Origin: Zanthoxylum bungeanum
Lineage: Eukaryota; Streptophyta; Magnoliopsida; Sapindales; Rutaceae
Direction of reading: 5' to 3'
Length of the DNA: 64,000 nt
Assembly (NCBI GenBank): GCA_019454045.1
Contig: SKCR01006525.1
Span: 248,001-312,000 of the forward strand
Made by a program: the position numbers and the translations under genes. The notes below the pieces were generated by a model, which searched no databases, was not told where the DNA came from, and saw nothing but the letters and a program-made list of their open reading frames with translations. Below are positions 32,854 through 46,550 of this stretch, piece after piece (position 1 is the stretch's first letter; each line of letters begins with the position of its first letter).

Positions 32854-34533
32854 ATGGCTGACGATTTTCGTATTGATTCATTTGACTACAGAACAGAACT
32901 GCTATCACCACCACCTCCCGGAGAGAATTCAACTGTGACAGTTGAGCCTTCATGGAGACTTAACATGGACCGGTTTCAGCTACCGGAGAGACGCCTGGAT
33001 TCTCATTTAAGCTGTGGATATTATATCAAAACTTTAAGTAAGTTCTGTCATATCCAAAATATATTTTGATTTCTGCAGCCTTAGTGTGCTTAAAAATTGT
33101 GACTCAATTGATTAAAATCCCTTTTCAGAGGCACAAAGAAAGATTGCAGAGTATTACAAGAGACAAGAGAAGCTTCTCAAAGGGTACAATGAAGTGGATA
33201 CATTCACTGAATTGGGCATTTTGCCTGGAAAGCTAACTGAGGTGTGGAAATTTTTCTTCCTTTTTTTGTTAAGTTGATTCTATATTTTGAACTCGGATTC
33301 TCTCATGATGTGAGCTTATACCGAGCGAATAGAGGCTTGTAAATGAGGGATCTCTTTTTGTATAGGGGGAAATGAAGCAACTAGCGAAAAATGAGAGTGT
33401 GGCAATTTATGCATCAAATGTAGCAAACTTGGTGCTTTTCATAGCAAAAGTGTATGCTTCTGTTGCAAGCAGATCATTGGCAGTAATAGCATCAACTTTG
33501 GACTCATTATTAGATCTCTTATCTGGGTTCATCTTATGGTTCACTTCATACGCAATGAAGAATCCGAATCAGTATCAGTATCCCATCGGCAAGAACAGAA
33601 TGCAACCTGTGGTATAAGCCTTATTTAGAAGAACACATCAAATTTGAAACTGACATTAGCTTATAACTCTCAATTGCATTGCTTCTGCAGGGCATTGTCG
33701 TTTTCGCATCAGTAATGGCGACTCTAGGATTGCAGATATTGTTCGAATCAGGACGAGAACTCGTCACAAAGGTATGTTCATTCATAACATAAGAACATCA
33801 AGCTTATTAACTTGTCACATTAAATTTAATTACATAAATCGCCTACATACAGGCTAAGCCGGATAGGGATCCAGAGAAAGAAAAATGGATGATAGGGATA
33901 ATGGTCTCTGTCACATTTGTAAAATTTGTGCTTATGATGTACTGCCGCAGATTCAAAAATGAAATTGTAAGAGCCTATGCTCAAGATCATTTTTTCGACG
34001 TGATTACTAACTCGATCGGGCTAGCAACAGCAGTGTTAGCTATCAAATTCAGCTGGTGGATTGATCCCATTGGTGCCATTCTAGTAAGTTTAAGTTAACA
34101 ACATTAATAATCATCATGATATAGTGATATTATAGAGTAATTAACTTGTTAATCGTATCGATTAATTACAATAATGCAGATAGCTTTATACACAATGGGA
34201 AACTGGGGAAACACAGTGATGGAGAATGTTTGGTCACTGATCGGAAAAACAGCTCCGGCAGAATATTTAGCGAAGCTAACGTACTTAATATGGAATCATC
34301 ATGAAGAGATTAAGCACATAGATACAGTAAGAGCTTATAATTTCGGATGTCAGTATTTTGTGGAAGCAGATATAGTGTTACCAGGGGAAATGTCACTGAG
34401 TGAAGCACATAATATTGGAGAATCTCTTCAGGAAAAGCTGGAACAGCTTCCTGAAGTGGAAAGAGCTTTTGTTCATGTTGATTTTAACACCACTCATCAT
34501 ATTGAGCATATGCCTAGGAAAGTCTCTGTATGA
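32854..34533 (+). CDS. Mn-type cation diffusion facilitator, MTP9/10-like (copy A)
   Basis: Six exons: 32854-33037, 33129-33241, 33366-33611, 33691-33771, 33853-34083 and 34180-34533 (1,209 nt, 402 aa). CDF transporters export divalent metal from the cytosol in exchange for protons. The Mn subgroup is recognised by two DxxxD motifs, here D145-SLL-D149 and D253-HFF-D257, which line the metal site in membrane helices 2 and 5. Other family blocks are [41 protein letters not shown] and [16 protein letters not shown] in the cytosolic C-terminal domain. The start at 32854 (MADDF) was chosen over an in-frame ATG at 32719 because family N-termini are soluble and acidic and the extra segment is hydrophobic. 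Exons 2-5 have exactly the same lengths as those of copy B downstream. Confidence 0.95.
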
Positions 34534-35650
34534 TTTTATTTATATTTATATTTTTTTCACTGTATCATCTTCCTGTGTGATTTTCTTGATCTTTAAATTC
34601 TATTGTAAGCTTTTCGTGATAGTATGTGAAACTCTATAAATATATATTTAAATTGTACTAGAATATCAGTTTTGGTTTTTTGGAATCGTTGGAAATCCCG
34701 CCGCCAAAGCGGAGCAGATAAGATTTAAATTCAGGATCTCAAGGTGAGATTCTAAATCCTACACCATCAAGCCACGTCTCTTGAGGACACCAGAAAGATC
34801 AGTTGATGCTACACATATTCAAATTGAAATCACAATCAATAGAATTATGAACAAAACTTCAACAAACAGAACAAAGAACTAAGCAAATAGAATAAATTGG
34901 TTAAGATTTTGATTTGGTAAGGCCAATAATGCAAAAATTAAGATAGGGGGTGTAACATTATAACTATAAACATAAGGGGGCTAAACATGTAATACAGATT
35001 TAAATTAATAAAATTTCAATTCCGTCTCTTAAATTTTCTCAATGGTGCTAGGATTCCTCAATTTTTAAAATATTTGCTTTTGTTGAAAGCATCACTACCA
35101 GTAATAGACTTCCTATTAGATCTTAAAAATGGGATATTACGAAATATATTTACTTATAATTATGAAATAGATTGACGTTCGAACACCAATTATAATAAAA
35201 ATAGGATATTAATAAAAATATCATTTGAAACGTATTTGTCAATTATCATATATGTGGTGGGTGTGTGATCATTCAGGCTCTTTTTCTGCATGAGTTAGCA
35301 ATTGTGTGACATGAATCACAATTCAAATACGCAACTAAAATAATAATAATATATCTTCCTAAACTAAACTAAATTAATTAAATAATGTAATAAAATATCA
35401 TATTGGTCAAGCCTTTTGTAACGTGAGTGCTTCCAGAGACCACTATTGATGATAGTGCCTACGCCTTTATGTCTTAATATGTATTTTTTTTAGAGTGCTT
35501 TTTTTTTTTTTTTTAATTTTTTTTTTTTTTTAATTTTTTTTTTTAATATGAGTCAGTTTACTTTCCCCTAGATTAATCCTCGATTTATATTTTGTGTCCT
35601 TAGAAGATTCCCAACATAAATTAAGATAAGTCGCTGACTTTTTACACTAG
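34534..35650. other. Intergenic downstream of MTP copy A
   Basis: Contains the MTP 3' UTR and one SINE (listed separately). Long T/A homopolymer runs occur at 35499-35545. No gene seen. Confidence 0.5.
34672..34797 (-). mobile_element. SINE family copy 1, internally deleted
   Basis: A 126-bp minus-strand copy is flanked by ATCAGTT (34665-34671 and 34798-34804). It shares the right-hand core CTACACCATCAAGCCAC with the copies at 42245, 56976 and 57718, but is shorter. Confidence 0.65.
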
Positions 35651-35655
35651 GGAGC

Positions 35656-38287
35656 TGTTGTGTGAGGAACGGATAAGTCGTGCGCAGCGGAACCCGCCCG
35701 AGATCAAATCCCAAGCGAATAAATTTTTTTTTTTCTCGGCAATTATAAAGATAGTGAGTAAAATTTTTAATCACAATTTTAAAAATTCCAATGCACTAAA
35801 ATCATTACCAATTTTTTTATACATTAAAATAATTACCTTAAAAAATTCTACACACTTTAATTAATTTACCAACTCTTGACAAATTAAATATAAGCATCAT
35901 AATTCATTTCAAAAAAAAAATATATATATAAGCATCATAATTATTTCCAACACTTGAAAATAATCCAAACATGCTAAAATTAATTTTCCAACACTTAGAA
36001 AAAATTAATTCAAGCATATAAAATAATTTTTCAACTCTTGAAAATTAATCCAAGTATTCAAAATTAATATATCAATTATATACCAATTTTTATATATACT
36101 TGAATGCTTCAATTCCTCACATACATGCTTTCTCAACAAATTAATCAACAAATTGAACAAATAAATTCACAAATTAAATGTACCAATAATTGCTTTCAAT
36201 CCTTGCCAATTGATTTAAGCTTTGCATTCAAGCTTCCAAATCCTCTAAGCTTTTTCAACCTTTGAACTAAAGTTTCTCCAAATCTTCCAAGCTTTTGAAC
36301 TCCTTCAAAACTCCACCAAATTGAACTTTCTCAAGAACAAGTCTTGGTGATCAAAAGGTGGTTTGATCACTCAAGAATGACAACCAAAATTTTCCCAAAA
36401 TCAACCCTTGAACCCTAGGAAAAATCAAGCTTCAAAAACAATAATCAACCCTTAACTCTTAAGGATTAAATCCATATCCATGAATATTTATTTGGGTGAT
36501 TTTTGGTGAGATTAATGGCTTGGATTTTGAAAAACAAAAATCAATTCTTCTCCCTTCTCATTCGGCAGTGAGCAAGAGCAATGAACAACCCATTTTGTTT
36601 TTTTTTTTCCTTCAAGACAAGACAGTAGGTTAAAATTGGAAGGAGAAAGAAAAACCATGTATATGCCTTTATTTTTTTGTTTTCGGCAGTGGACAAAACA
36701 AAAGAAGGGTGTTTTATTTATTTTTTCTTTTCCTTTTATTAATAAAAAATAAAGAAATCTAAACCAAATCATTAATTTAAACCATGGTACACCACAAGTC
36801 TCAAAAAAGTAACTTAACGAAAGTTAAATAATTAATCTCATCAACTTTAGTAACTTAGTTACAATTGAATGAATTAATTACTTTAACCGAAATGTTCAAT
36901 TGCTTTAACTTAGTTAACAATAATTAATTAATACCCTTATCTGTATAAACTAAGTAATTAATTTTGTATATTAATTTAACTATTAAATTAATTCATAAAT
37001 TAATTACTAATTTAATGTAAATCAAATTTACATTTATTATACAATAAACTTATATCAACTCTTGATATAAAATTAATTAATTCAATTCATCTCATGAATT
37101 ATCGGATTAAACAATTTAATCTTAAATACCCAAATAATATTTTGTCAACATTTGACGATAGGTCGCCCTAGTGCTCAACGAGTAAACTCAATATAATGAA
37201 ACTCTTTAGGCTCACGATCGGTTGTTACGTATATATATATATATACATATATATCTCATATACTTGTATACATATTTCATGAAGGCCTGCCCACCTACAA
37301 ATCATGACTAAAACAACACGACACGTCGAACCATACAAGTCGAGGTTAAAACGCTAATGTATAATCTCTTCGTCATTAGCATTTCCAATTGAGTAAGGTT
37401 ATAGTTATACTGTCAAAATCTTATCTACTCAATATATGAAACTTTTCATCCTTATATTTCATTAATAAATAATATAGCAAAACTTTTTTTTTGAATATTA
37501 TTTATAATGTTAAAGAAACAATTTCTTCAACGAACTTTCGGCCAAAAGATTTCCGGAATATATTCTGAAAATTTTTCTGGAAACAAAATCCAACCATATG
37601 GACTGACGAATCCTCATCTTAACACACACCGATCTTCGTGAGCATCGGTCTATACCTAACAGTCATCTAGAGGCCAGACCATGAAAGGTCTCTGACATGC
37701 ATGATATCAGGCACAGGGGATCACTCACAAACCACCGTGGTGTCTCAAGTCAAAGGACCACAATAACTACTCAACTCGAAAAGATAAATATTGACAGTTT
37801 TATGGAATATCTATTAGTCATCTTTTATGAGTTAATTCAATATTCATTCAACTAATGAATATATGCATTTCTATACGAACTTCCGTTAAGCTCACAGTCT
37901 GTTGAGACAAACTATATGTCCATTACATATATATATAATGCACTAGTCTTACCAATATAATGACCGACCCATGTCAATATATCTAGACTATGAATAATTT
38001 ATATTCGAGAGAATGCGTGATATTTCTCAACACCATTTGCAACTCTTGCAACAATATCACCATATGTAGTAACTCTCGAGTCTTTACTAATTTCATATAA
38101 GGTTCCGAGTGAAACTCGAAATCTCTAACTCTTATAGTAATCTAACTCTTAGATTTACAATATATAAAATAAAGTAAGAGTTTTACCATATATAAAAATA
38201 AATAATCATGATAAAATAAATATTATATTGTATAAATATCAAATATTCATACAAAAAGTGAATGGTGCTCGATCACCATTTCCAACA
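35656..38287 (-). mobile_element. Solo LTR (2.6 kb) with 5-bp target duplication
   Basis: The plus-strand unit reads TGTTGTGTGAGG...CATTTCCAACA and is flanked by perfect GGAGC repeats (35651-35655 and 38288-38292). Read on the minus strand it begins TGTTGGAAATGGTGATCGAGC, a typical plant LTR start. No second LTR or internal coding region is seen. It therefore looks like the product of recombination between two LTRs, or less likely a very large LTR-bearing derivative. The longest ORF inside (36512-36772, minus) has no recognisable domain. Confidence 0.75.
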
Positions 38288-38292
38288 GGAGC

Positions 38293-39913
38293 ATGACCCC
38301 AATGAAATATATTTAGTGAAATTCGAACCTTAAATTTAAAATGGAACAAATTACTTAAGTTGAAAATCTTTATTACCGAGACAACCGTTTGAGATTGGAT
38401 AAGTGCTTTTGCTTAGAGGATTTTCTATCTTTCTTTGAAATTGAAAGAATAGATATCTTAATCAAGTCACCAACTGTAACGAATGGGATTATCATATTTA
38501 CTATTTATGAATGAGACTTGACTTAGTATTAATTTTTTAAAAACAATTATAAATACCTTACTTGTAAATTATAAACAATTATTTGCATAAATAATCTTTA
38601 CCTACCTCTTAGTTGCCTTTAATATAATTATAGATATATAAAACAATATTATTATTATTATTATTTTTTTTTTTTCCAAAGAGGAAGATATCTTAATTGA
38701 TGCTACATTATTATTACTTATTAGGTCATGTGCTAAGCCACCACAATTATTGAAAGATCATTTGCTCCAACTTAAAGATAGAATCTACAAAAAAGGGGAA
38801 AAAAAATGAATGCCATAAAAGAGAGAATGTGGTACTTGTAAAAGTAAACACCATAAATGCAATAAATGAAGAATGACACATATGGGTTTATATTATCATA
38901 TAATGAGTAATTAAAGACTAAATAAGAAAAAAATAAGAAACTTGAGGGACTTAATTAGTGTTGTTTTTCCTAAAAAAAAAAAAGAAGTAGTTGCAATGCT
39001 TCAAATCTCACTAAATGTATTTTCTTGAGGTCATATATCCTGATATAAAAAATCAATAACTTATTTTGAGAACATGTGATATAATTCCCGAGGGTTAGTT
39101 GAGATGTACGTAAACTGACTCGAATACTTCGATTACCAAAAAAAGTAGTTGTAATGGAATAACACAAACAACAAACAATAAAATACAGACATATTTTTAT
39201 CATGAGAGATTTAAAATGTTCAATGTTAGTAGTGAAGATCAAAGATAGGAGAATATACATTTTAGAGGAGCATATTATGTCTAAATACTAAGACTTTATT
39301 ATAAAAAAAACTATGAATATATAGTATTTAAAAACATAAGACTTGTGGCATGCATCAACAACTAGAACAAGAATTAATGAGATAGGTACGATGTCTTTAA
39401 ACAAATCAAAAAGTAAATGATAAATAAATAAATAAATAATGATGATATCAAAGATTGAAGATACCATGAAATTTTGAAAATCGATCTTGTGTACAAGAGT
39501 TTACATAGCATAAAGAAAACTTTATTCGTTTCCAAAATCACAAGGATTAATTATGAGCTAATGATGTTAATTTAATTAATAGCACCAATTCATTTTCATG
39601 ACCACTAGCATCAATCATTTATAGACAAAATTAATATAGTAGGGTAAAGAAACATAAAAATTTGGGCTACGCATGATTAAAATTATCTACATAACGATTT
39701 TTTGAAGGGTGGTCATGAATTATTTTAAATTTTATACAGTCCTATATATATATATATATAAGTTATATTATATACTGAAATTAAAATTTTATGAATTCAA
39801 ACACTTTAATTTTGGATTAAATTTGGGGTTTCAACTGACCGTGTGTCATCAGAACCACATTTATGATATAATGGGCTTGATTAAAATGACTGTTAAAAAA
39901 CACAAATTCATAT
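38293..39913. other. Intergenic, AT-rich, nothing recognised
   Basis: No coding pattern on either strand. There are microsatellite-like TTA runs near 38650 and an AAAT run near 39423. Confidence 0.55.
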
Positions 39914-40988
39914 CACTAATAGAAAAATAGACTATTTTGATAAATTATTTATGACATATATTATTTTTGTAGTACAAAACGAAAAAATGAGGCCGAACAA
40001 AGAAATTACTATAGTTGTGGTAAGATAAAACATACTTTATAAATTATTAAGATATATATATATATATATATTTTGTCCTGACGGATATTTTATAGGGAAA
40101 CATACTCCCTTAATTCGAACCCAAAACACACTCCCTTAATTGTGAACCTGAATGAGATAATAAAACAATTCATTATCTTGTCGATTAACATAATTTATCG
40201 ATTACAAAAATTTTATCGATTACAATTTACAAAAATATGATTTTTTTTTATTTACAAATAAATTGTGTTTTATCAATTTAACTTAATGGAAAAAAAAAAA
40301 AAAAAAACTTATTTCCAAGATGAGATGGTTGAATTTCACTTGGATTGCACATCTTATGTTTCATGTCTTATTTAATGTTTTGTAATCTTTGTATAATTAT
40401 TGTTATTTAACTTGGATAATAGTTTTGGTTATAGTACTTAAGTTTATGTAAAATATTTTGGAAGATAATATTTTGTTAATGATTATATTGAAAGTCATGG
40501 ATATTATGCAAGGTTCTTTAGTAAAGATTTAAAGGTAAGGATTAATTTATTTTGTTTCAATTTTCTTTTATAATATTTATTTGCATGACAGATAATATCT
40601 GTCAATACCATACGAAAAAAATCAAATCAAATTTCTGCCATTATTACAATGTTAAAACAAATATTTAAATTTCCCCCAAAAATTCACGTTAAAATGGAAA
40701 ATTAAAAATTTTGCATCAAATTTTTCCCGCCGATAAAAAAAATGGTGTTAATAATTCTTTACATATATATATATATTTTTTATGTCAAATTTTTTCAAGA
40801 AAAAAGCAAATAAGTCATAATAATTTGTCATGTGTTTTATGACAGATCCACACTGTGAAGAATTCTAGACATGAAAAATATGTCAAGAATTTATAACACC
40901 CCGATTCTTAATAATTAATTTTTTTGGGTCAATAAATCTATTTCTTGACAGATATAATCTATCAAGATATAGTCCCTTTTTTTTAGTG
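39914..40988. mobile_element. CACTA-like non-autonomous element
   Basis: The left end is CACTAATAGAAAAATAGACTA; the right end, read as its complement, is CACTAAAAAAAAGGGACTATA. Sub-terminal sequence is also imperfectly inverted (TTTGATAAATTATTTATGACA against TTGATAGATTATATCTGTCA), as expected of CACTA/En-Spm elements. The interior is non-coding. A 3-bp duplication was not evident, which weakens the call. Confidence 0.5.
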
Positions 40989-42231
40989 GTATATAATTTA
41001 TATATGTGTATCATTTTATATAAACAAAATGAGATAATTTTTATTTTATTTTTTAAAAAATAATTACGTGATCAATAATGGATCTTTATTCACCAATTTG
41101 ATTCCTTACTTTAAATATATGATGATTCTGATGATCATGCCTACCTTTGGTCCATCCTCTTTTTTGGATTGAATTCGATTACGCAACTAATTAATTAAAC
41201 TATCTCTTTATGAAATTTATACATAAATGTACACACTTAATTAATTAATTAATTAATTAATTAATTAATTATGTACATTAACTATATCAAATCAAAGTGG
41301 TCAAGCACGACAAGTTGAATTTACAATATATATGTGTACGTGTTAGTGATTGCAACTACCACCATCAACCGATGAAAATGAAATAGTGGCTTAACCCTTT
41401 ATCTTTTAAAAATTGCTTTTGCTAAGTGGCTTTTCATTGTCTATTGCACTCAAGATTAACATTTTTTTTAAAAAAATATATTAATAATATTATATAGAAA
41501 ATATAATCTTTACTTTGAAGCCAGATAACCGATTTAGTTCGGTTTCACAAGAATGTGAAATCGGGAACTAGAACCGAACCAGACGGTTTCGGTTCGGTTC
41601 CAATTTAATTTAATTTTAAAAATGGAAAATATTTTTTAAAAAAATTGTAATTAGATTTTATTACCAAATAACTATAATAACAAAAATTATTTATTTGAAT
41701 TTTAAATATTAAATTAAAAACTTAAATTAAAAATAAAATAAATAGCTTGGACTTTAAAAAAATTATTCATTTGAACTTAAAATTTATTATATTAATATTG
41801 GAACCGATTCCTTCTAGTTTGATTCTGATTCGGTTTCGATTCCGAACCAGAACCGTGGCCGAGTATACTTTCAAGAAAAATTATTTACCTTTAAGGAATA
41901 CGAGTAGTTTATATTTTTAAAATAAAATAAAATGAAGTATCCGCAAACCAGCATTAGGGGTCAAGAAAACAAAAACAAAAATTTACGTCTAATTTTCGTT
42001 TGAACGAGTCTTTATATAGGCTTCTACATTGCCCTCATCGATAGATAAGAGGGAATATGTTTTTTTTGCAAAAATTGGATCCTTTTATGCTTTTTTTTTT
42101 CTTTCTTTAAAAAAAAAAAAAAAAGATAATGTAGAACTACAAAATTGATCATTTTTGATTTTACAAATTACTAAAAACAAAGGTTGCATGATTGCCACGG
42201 TTTGATCATTACCCTAGGGCTTGATCGAATG
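40989..42231. other. Intergenic with simple repeats
   Basis: Includes a perfect (TTAA)n microsatellite at 41237-41271 and the CGGTTC-rich repeat listed separately. No gene seen. Confidence 0.55.
41528..41865. repeat. CGGTTC/GAACCG repeat element
   Basis: The left block (ACCGATTTAGTTCGGTTTC...CGGTTTCGGTTCGGTTCC) and the right block (GGAACCGATTCC...GATTCCGAACCAGAACC) are roughly inverted around an AT-rich centre. The design matches the elements at 10363 and 20095. Ends are approximate. Confidence 0.45.
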
Positions 42232-42244
42232 GGCCTTTTAAGTA

Positions 42245-42413
42245 TTTTTTTTTTAAAATCGTTGAAAAAAATATCGATAAATCATTAATTCTGGACTTGA
42301 TTAGAGTAAGTAAAATTCTCGACTGTTATAAAAAATACATTCTCTGAATTCGAAATCACGATATGAAAATTATATCCTGAACACTATACCATCAAGCCAC
42401 ATCCTTCGTGGAC
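42245..42413 (-). mobile_element. SINE family copy 2
   Basis: Minus-strand copy with T-rich left end, B-box-like GAATTCGAA at about 42337 and the shared CTATACCATCAAGCCAC core. It is flanked by imperfect repeats GGCCTTTTAAGTA (42232-42244) and GGCCTTTAGGTA (42414-42425). Confidence 0.75.
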
Positions 42414-42425
42414 GGCCTTTAGGTA

Positions 42426-42963
42426 CATGAAAAAGTAGTTTAAATTATTTTATTACCCGAGTTCAAATATGGAAGAAATGGAGGAAAAAATTAATCTAGA
42501 CTTTACCTATCCCTATATTTTAAGACAATAAAATTTCTAGTGCAGTCAAAAAAAAGAAAAAAGAAAAAAGAATATAGACCATTACCATTCATTGATTATA
42601 ATATACATGTATGATCTTCATAAGTTACATATAACATTTTGTATTATTATTATTATTATATATAAATAAATAAATAGATAGATAAGAGAATGGACCATTA
42701 TTACAAGTTACTTACAACATGGACCATTATCCTCAATACCACTAAAAATAAATCCCAAAAACCTAAAAAAATATACAATGCCACGTGTGTATGCACACAT
42801 ACACAACAAATAAATAGAGATCAATAACCTCTTCACAAAATTTAAGGAAAAGAAACCGTTTTATTAATTTCTGTGAGAATTTTGATCTCTCCAATCCCAA
42901 AACTCTTTGCATTTTCTTTTATTTTGTTGTCAGAAAAATTGTTTGAGAGAGAAGAAAAAGGAA
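42426..42963 (+). other. Upstream region and leader of MTP copy B
   Basis: AT-rich, with no TATA box that I can assign. The in-frame ATG at 42907 would add 19 residues ahead of the chosen start and is probably leader. Confidence 0.4.
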
Positions 42964-45894
42964 ATGAGTGAGCATGAATATGAACATGAGCAAAGTGGAA
43001 AGTACAGATCCATAAATAATGAAGGTGGCCAACTTATTATCCCAGAAGAATTAGCAGAAGCAGAAACGGTGTCGTCTGCATGGAGGCTGAGTCTTGATAG
43101 CTTTCGTCTACCACAAAGAAGAGGGTCTGTTGGTGATTCTGGTGATGGTGATGGTGGTTGGAATCAACTTCATGGTCGTTTCTTTGGCCATCTTTGTACT
43201 CCAAGTATGCAAAATATCTAAAAAAAAGTGCTTTCTTAATTAATCTGCTTTCCTTTGTCATGTTTTTTTCATTTGGGTTGATTCTTGATTGGAAAATGTA
43301 AATGAAAATGATATGAGAATTTCTTAAAGTGCTTTTTTGAAAAGGAGCTTTTTAGTGAAAGCGGTTTCTCTTTTATTTTCTAGTATTCTGAAGAATAAGA
43401 ACTGCTTCTAAACTTTCAAAATGTTTTAAAACCAACAAACAAATGATGTTCCAAAAATAATTAAAACTCCCTCCTACATTTTTTATTTTTTTTAAAAAAA
43501 TTCATTATATTTATGTATTTTTTTTAAAAAAATCCTATATGAACACTCATTTTATATAATATATTGGAAGCAAGTTTTGTAATTATTGTTGCTAGTTTTA
43601 GTTTAATCTAGAATTGGAGACTGAGTTGACACAGCCAAATTAAATAACATTTTCCGAGTCATGACTCATTGGTGGAGTCAATTGATTTTGACATAATATT
43701 CATATCAAAAGTTTGAGAAACTGACACATGAAGTTTTTTAAGTTAAGAAATAAATAACTATTTGGAATGTTGCATCTTATAATTTTGTGTAAATATTCTT
43801 TTCAAGTATGTATGATTTACTCTTAATTTTAATTTTTTTTATACTTTTACTTTTTGTTTATTATAATGGTTACAATTTGGTATTATATATAAATACACAC
43901 ACTTATTTATTTATGTTTAGTACAATCTAGGCCATGGTAGTGGGATGATTCATGGCGTTTATTAATCTACCAACTTCTCCATTTCCTATATTTGTTCTTA
44001 GAATATTCAGAATCCTCAAGCTTTAATAATGGTCTTGTACATGTCAAAAGTTGAATTTTTGCTCACTATCATTTGGCCAAATTATAATTTTCTTTTTAAC
44101 ACCAATATCAAGTGAGTCCCCAAGAGACAGCACTTGGTGATGTAAGACTTATGATCTGACATTCAGATTCTGGATTCGAATCCAGAGAGTGCGTTTCTTG
44201 TAAGAGTCTGAGATAGCCGGAAGTTTTATTTAGTCCGCTTAAGCCCGAAAGAAGTGGTTTGGCGGCGAAATTTACAACTATTTCAAAAAAAAAATCAAGA
44301 CCAAGTGTGTATTAATTAGTCGAGATACTTTTTTATTCATTCTATTTTTAATCTTTTCCGTTTATGAGTATTTAAAATCATGTGAAAAATATTTTTTAAA
44401 GGTTAAAATTGATTGAAATCTTTTGATAATTATAAGTTTTAGAACGGGACTCCTCTCTTTTTTTCTTCAATATATTTTATTCTGATTTTAATGAAATTTA
44501 TTTCTTTGGTGTTTAGGGAAGCAACGCAAGGTTTCAGAATATTACAAGAAACAAGAGAGGCTCCTTGAAGGATTCAATGAAATGGAGACCATGACTGAAA
44601 AGGGTTGCTGGCCTGGAACCCTAACTGAGGTTGCTCATAATTCTGTCATTTACAATGTGAAGCTTAATGTTAATTAATTTGATTGAGCCAAATTCAAAGC
44701 TATGCAAACTTCAAATTTTTCCTCAGGATGAAATGAAGCAGCTTGCAAAGAGTGAAAGAATGGCAGTTCACATATCAAACTTCACCAATTTGGTGCTTTT
44801 CATTGCCAAAGTTTATGCTTCTGTCGCAAGCAAATCATTAGCAGTCATTGCTTCAACTCTAGACTCTCTCCTTGATCTCTTGTCAGGATTCATTCTCTGG
44901 TTCACTGCCAATGCCATGAAGAATCCCAATCATTATAACTACCCAATCGGAAAAAAAAGAATGCAGCCAGTGGTATATATATATGTCATCGGTTTTGTTA
45001 CTTGCGACGCAAGAAAAGCAATTTGTATGAACAAGCTTAACTTATCAATCTGGAAATATGCAGGGGATAATCGTTTTTGCATCGGTTATGGCAACTCTTG
45101 GATTGCAGATCCTGTTTGAGTCTATCCGGGCACTCGTTACAAAGGTAACAGTTTTGAATTTTTAGCTTCATCATTGATAGTGACATTTTCAGCTTCAGCT
45201 TCTAGTTATCTTATGCCGTTTTTGGGTGTAGTCGCGGCCAGAAATGGATTCTCAGGAGGAAAAATGGATGATTGGGATTATGGTTTCTGTCACAGTAGTG
45301 AAATTTCTGCTAATGCTCTACTGCAGAAGATTTAAGAACAAAATTGTTCGCGCTTACGCTCAAGATCATTTCTTCGATGTGATTACCAATTCAGTTGGAC
45401 TAGTCACTGCTGTCTTAGCAGTTAAACTCCACTGGTGGATTGATCCCACCGGTGCCATAATAGTAAGTATTCAAAAGTCTAATAGGCCGTTCAAGTTAGC
45501 ATAATTGCGTAGCTAACGAGATTTGTTACTTGAACTGCACGTAATGCAGATAGCATTGTACACGATTAGTACGTGGGCGAGGACAGTGATAGAAAATGTG
45601 TTATCGCTGATCGGAAGAACAGCTCCACCGGAATTTATAGCGAAAGTGACATATTTGATATGGAATCATCATCAAGAGATAAAGCATATTGACACAGTGA
45701 GGGCATACACATTTGGGGCTCATTATTTTGTGGAAGTAGATATTGTTTTGCCAGAAGATATGGTGCTGCATCAAGCACATAACATTGGTGAGACTTTACA
45801 GGAGAAGCTTGAGCAATTGCCTCAAGTTGAAAGAGCCTTTGTTCATATTGATTTTGAGTTCACTCATCGCCCTGAACATAAATCTAAAGTTTAG
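42964..45894 (+). CDS. Mn-type cation diffusion facilitator, MTP9/10-like (copy B)
   Basis: Six exons: 42964-43204, 44517-44629, 44727-44972, 45064-45144, 45232-45462 and 45550-45894 (1,257 nt, 418 aa). Same family and role as copy A. Exons 2-5 are 113, 246, 81 and 231 bp in both genes, so they arose by tandem duplication. The two DxxxD motifs are D164-SLL-D168 and D272-HFF-D276. Differences lie mainly in the N-terminus, which here is longer, Glu-rich at first and Gly/Asp-rich ([15 protein letters not shown]), and in the C-terminal tail. Intron 1 is 1.3 kb and holds a SINE (44113-44293). Substrate cannot be told from sequence beyond the Mn-CDF signature. Confidence 0.95.
44113..44293 (+). mobile_element. 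SINE family copy 3, in MTP-B intron 1
   Basis: A plus-strand copy with a B-box-like GGATTCGAATCCAG, the family block TCTTGTAAGAGTCTGAGATAG and an A-run tail. It is flanked by ATCAAG (44107-44112 and 44294-44299). It reads in the same direction as the host gene. Confidence 0.75.
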
Positions 45895-46550
45895 GTTAGT
45901 TTTAGTGGGAACAAAATGTTTATGCTTTTACTCTTTGGCTGTAAATATTGAATATGTAATTCTGGATTTAACTAAATAATTATGTTTTTGTTTAATACTG
46001 TTATTATCCTTCTAGTTTCTTCTTCCTCCCACCCCCAATGCATTGCATAAATAGAGTCATAAGATCTAATGATATATCATCGCAAATAACGCAATTACTA
46101 TATAGATTCAACTTGAATAATTATCTAGTAATACCAAAACTAAGCTTAGTTAAGACAAATTCTAATAACATAAGACGATTCGTGTACTACGTGCTCCTCG
46201 TAATCAGATTTATACTTAAAATCTATTGAGTTAAAAGAGAAATTATGAGACTAGCCTGATTATCCCACTTCGACACAAGATTAACTAACATAAAAACAAC
46301 TTAATATACTGAATCAATATAAAATATTTTTATATCAGAAAAATATTTTTATATCAGATTATATACAATATATTATAAGAAAAATCAATAAATACGAGAA
46401 GTACCATAGAGCTCCGGTAGTCTTCACTTCCAATGTCAGGTTTATCTAATTGGCTCCATATATCTTATTAATCTTCCTCATTTTTGGCGAAGTTTTCAAT
46501 TGGGCAAATAGATTTGTTGGACCCAACTCTTGAGACCACTCGAGAACATC
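45895..46550. other. Intergenic between MTP-B and snoRNA promoter
   Basis: MTP-B 3' UTR followed by AT-rich sequence. No gene or repeat termini seen. Confidence 0.5.
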
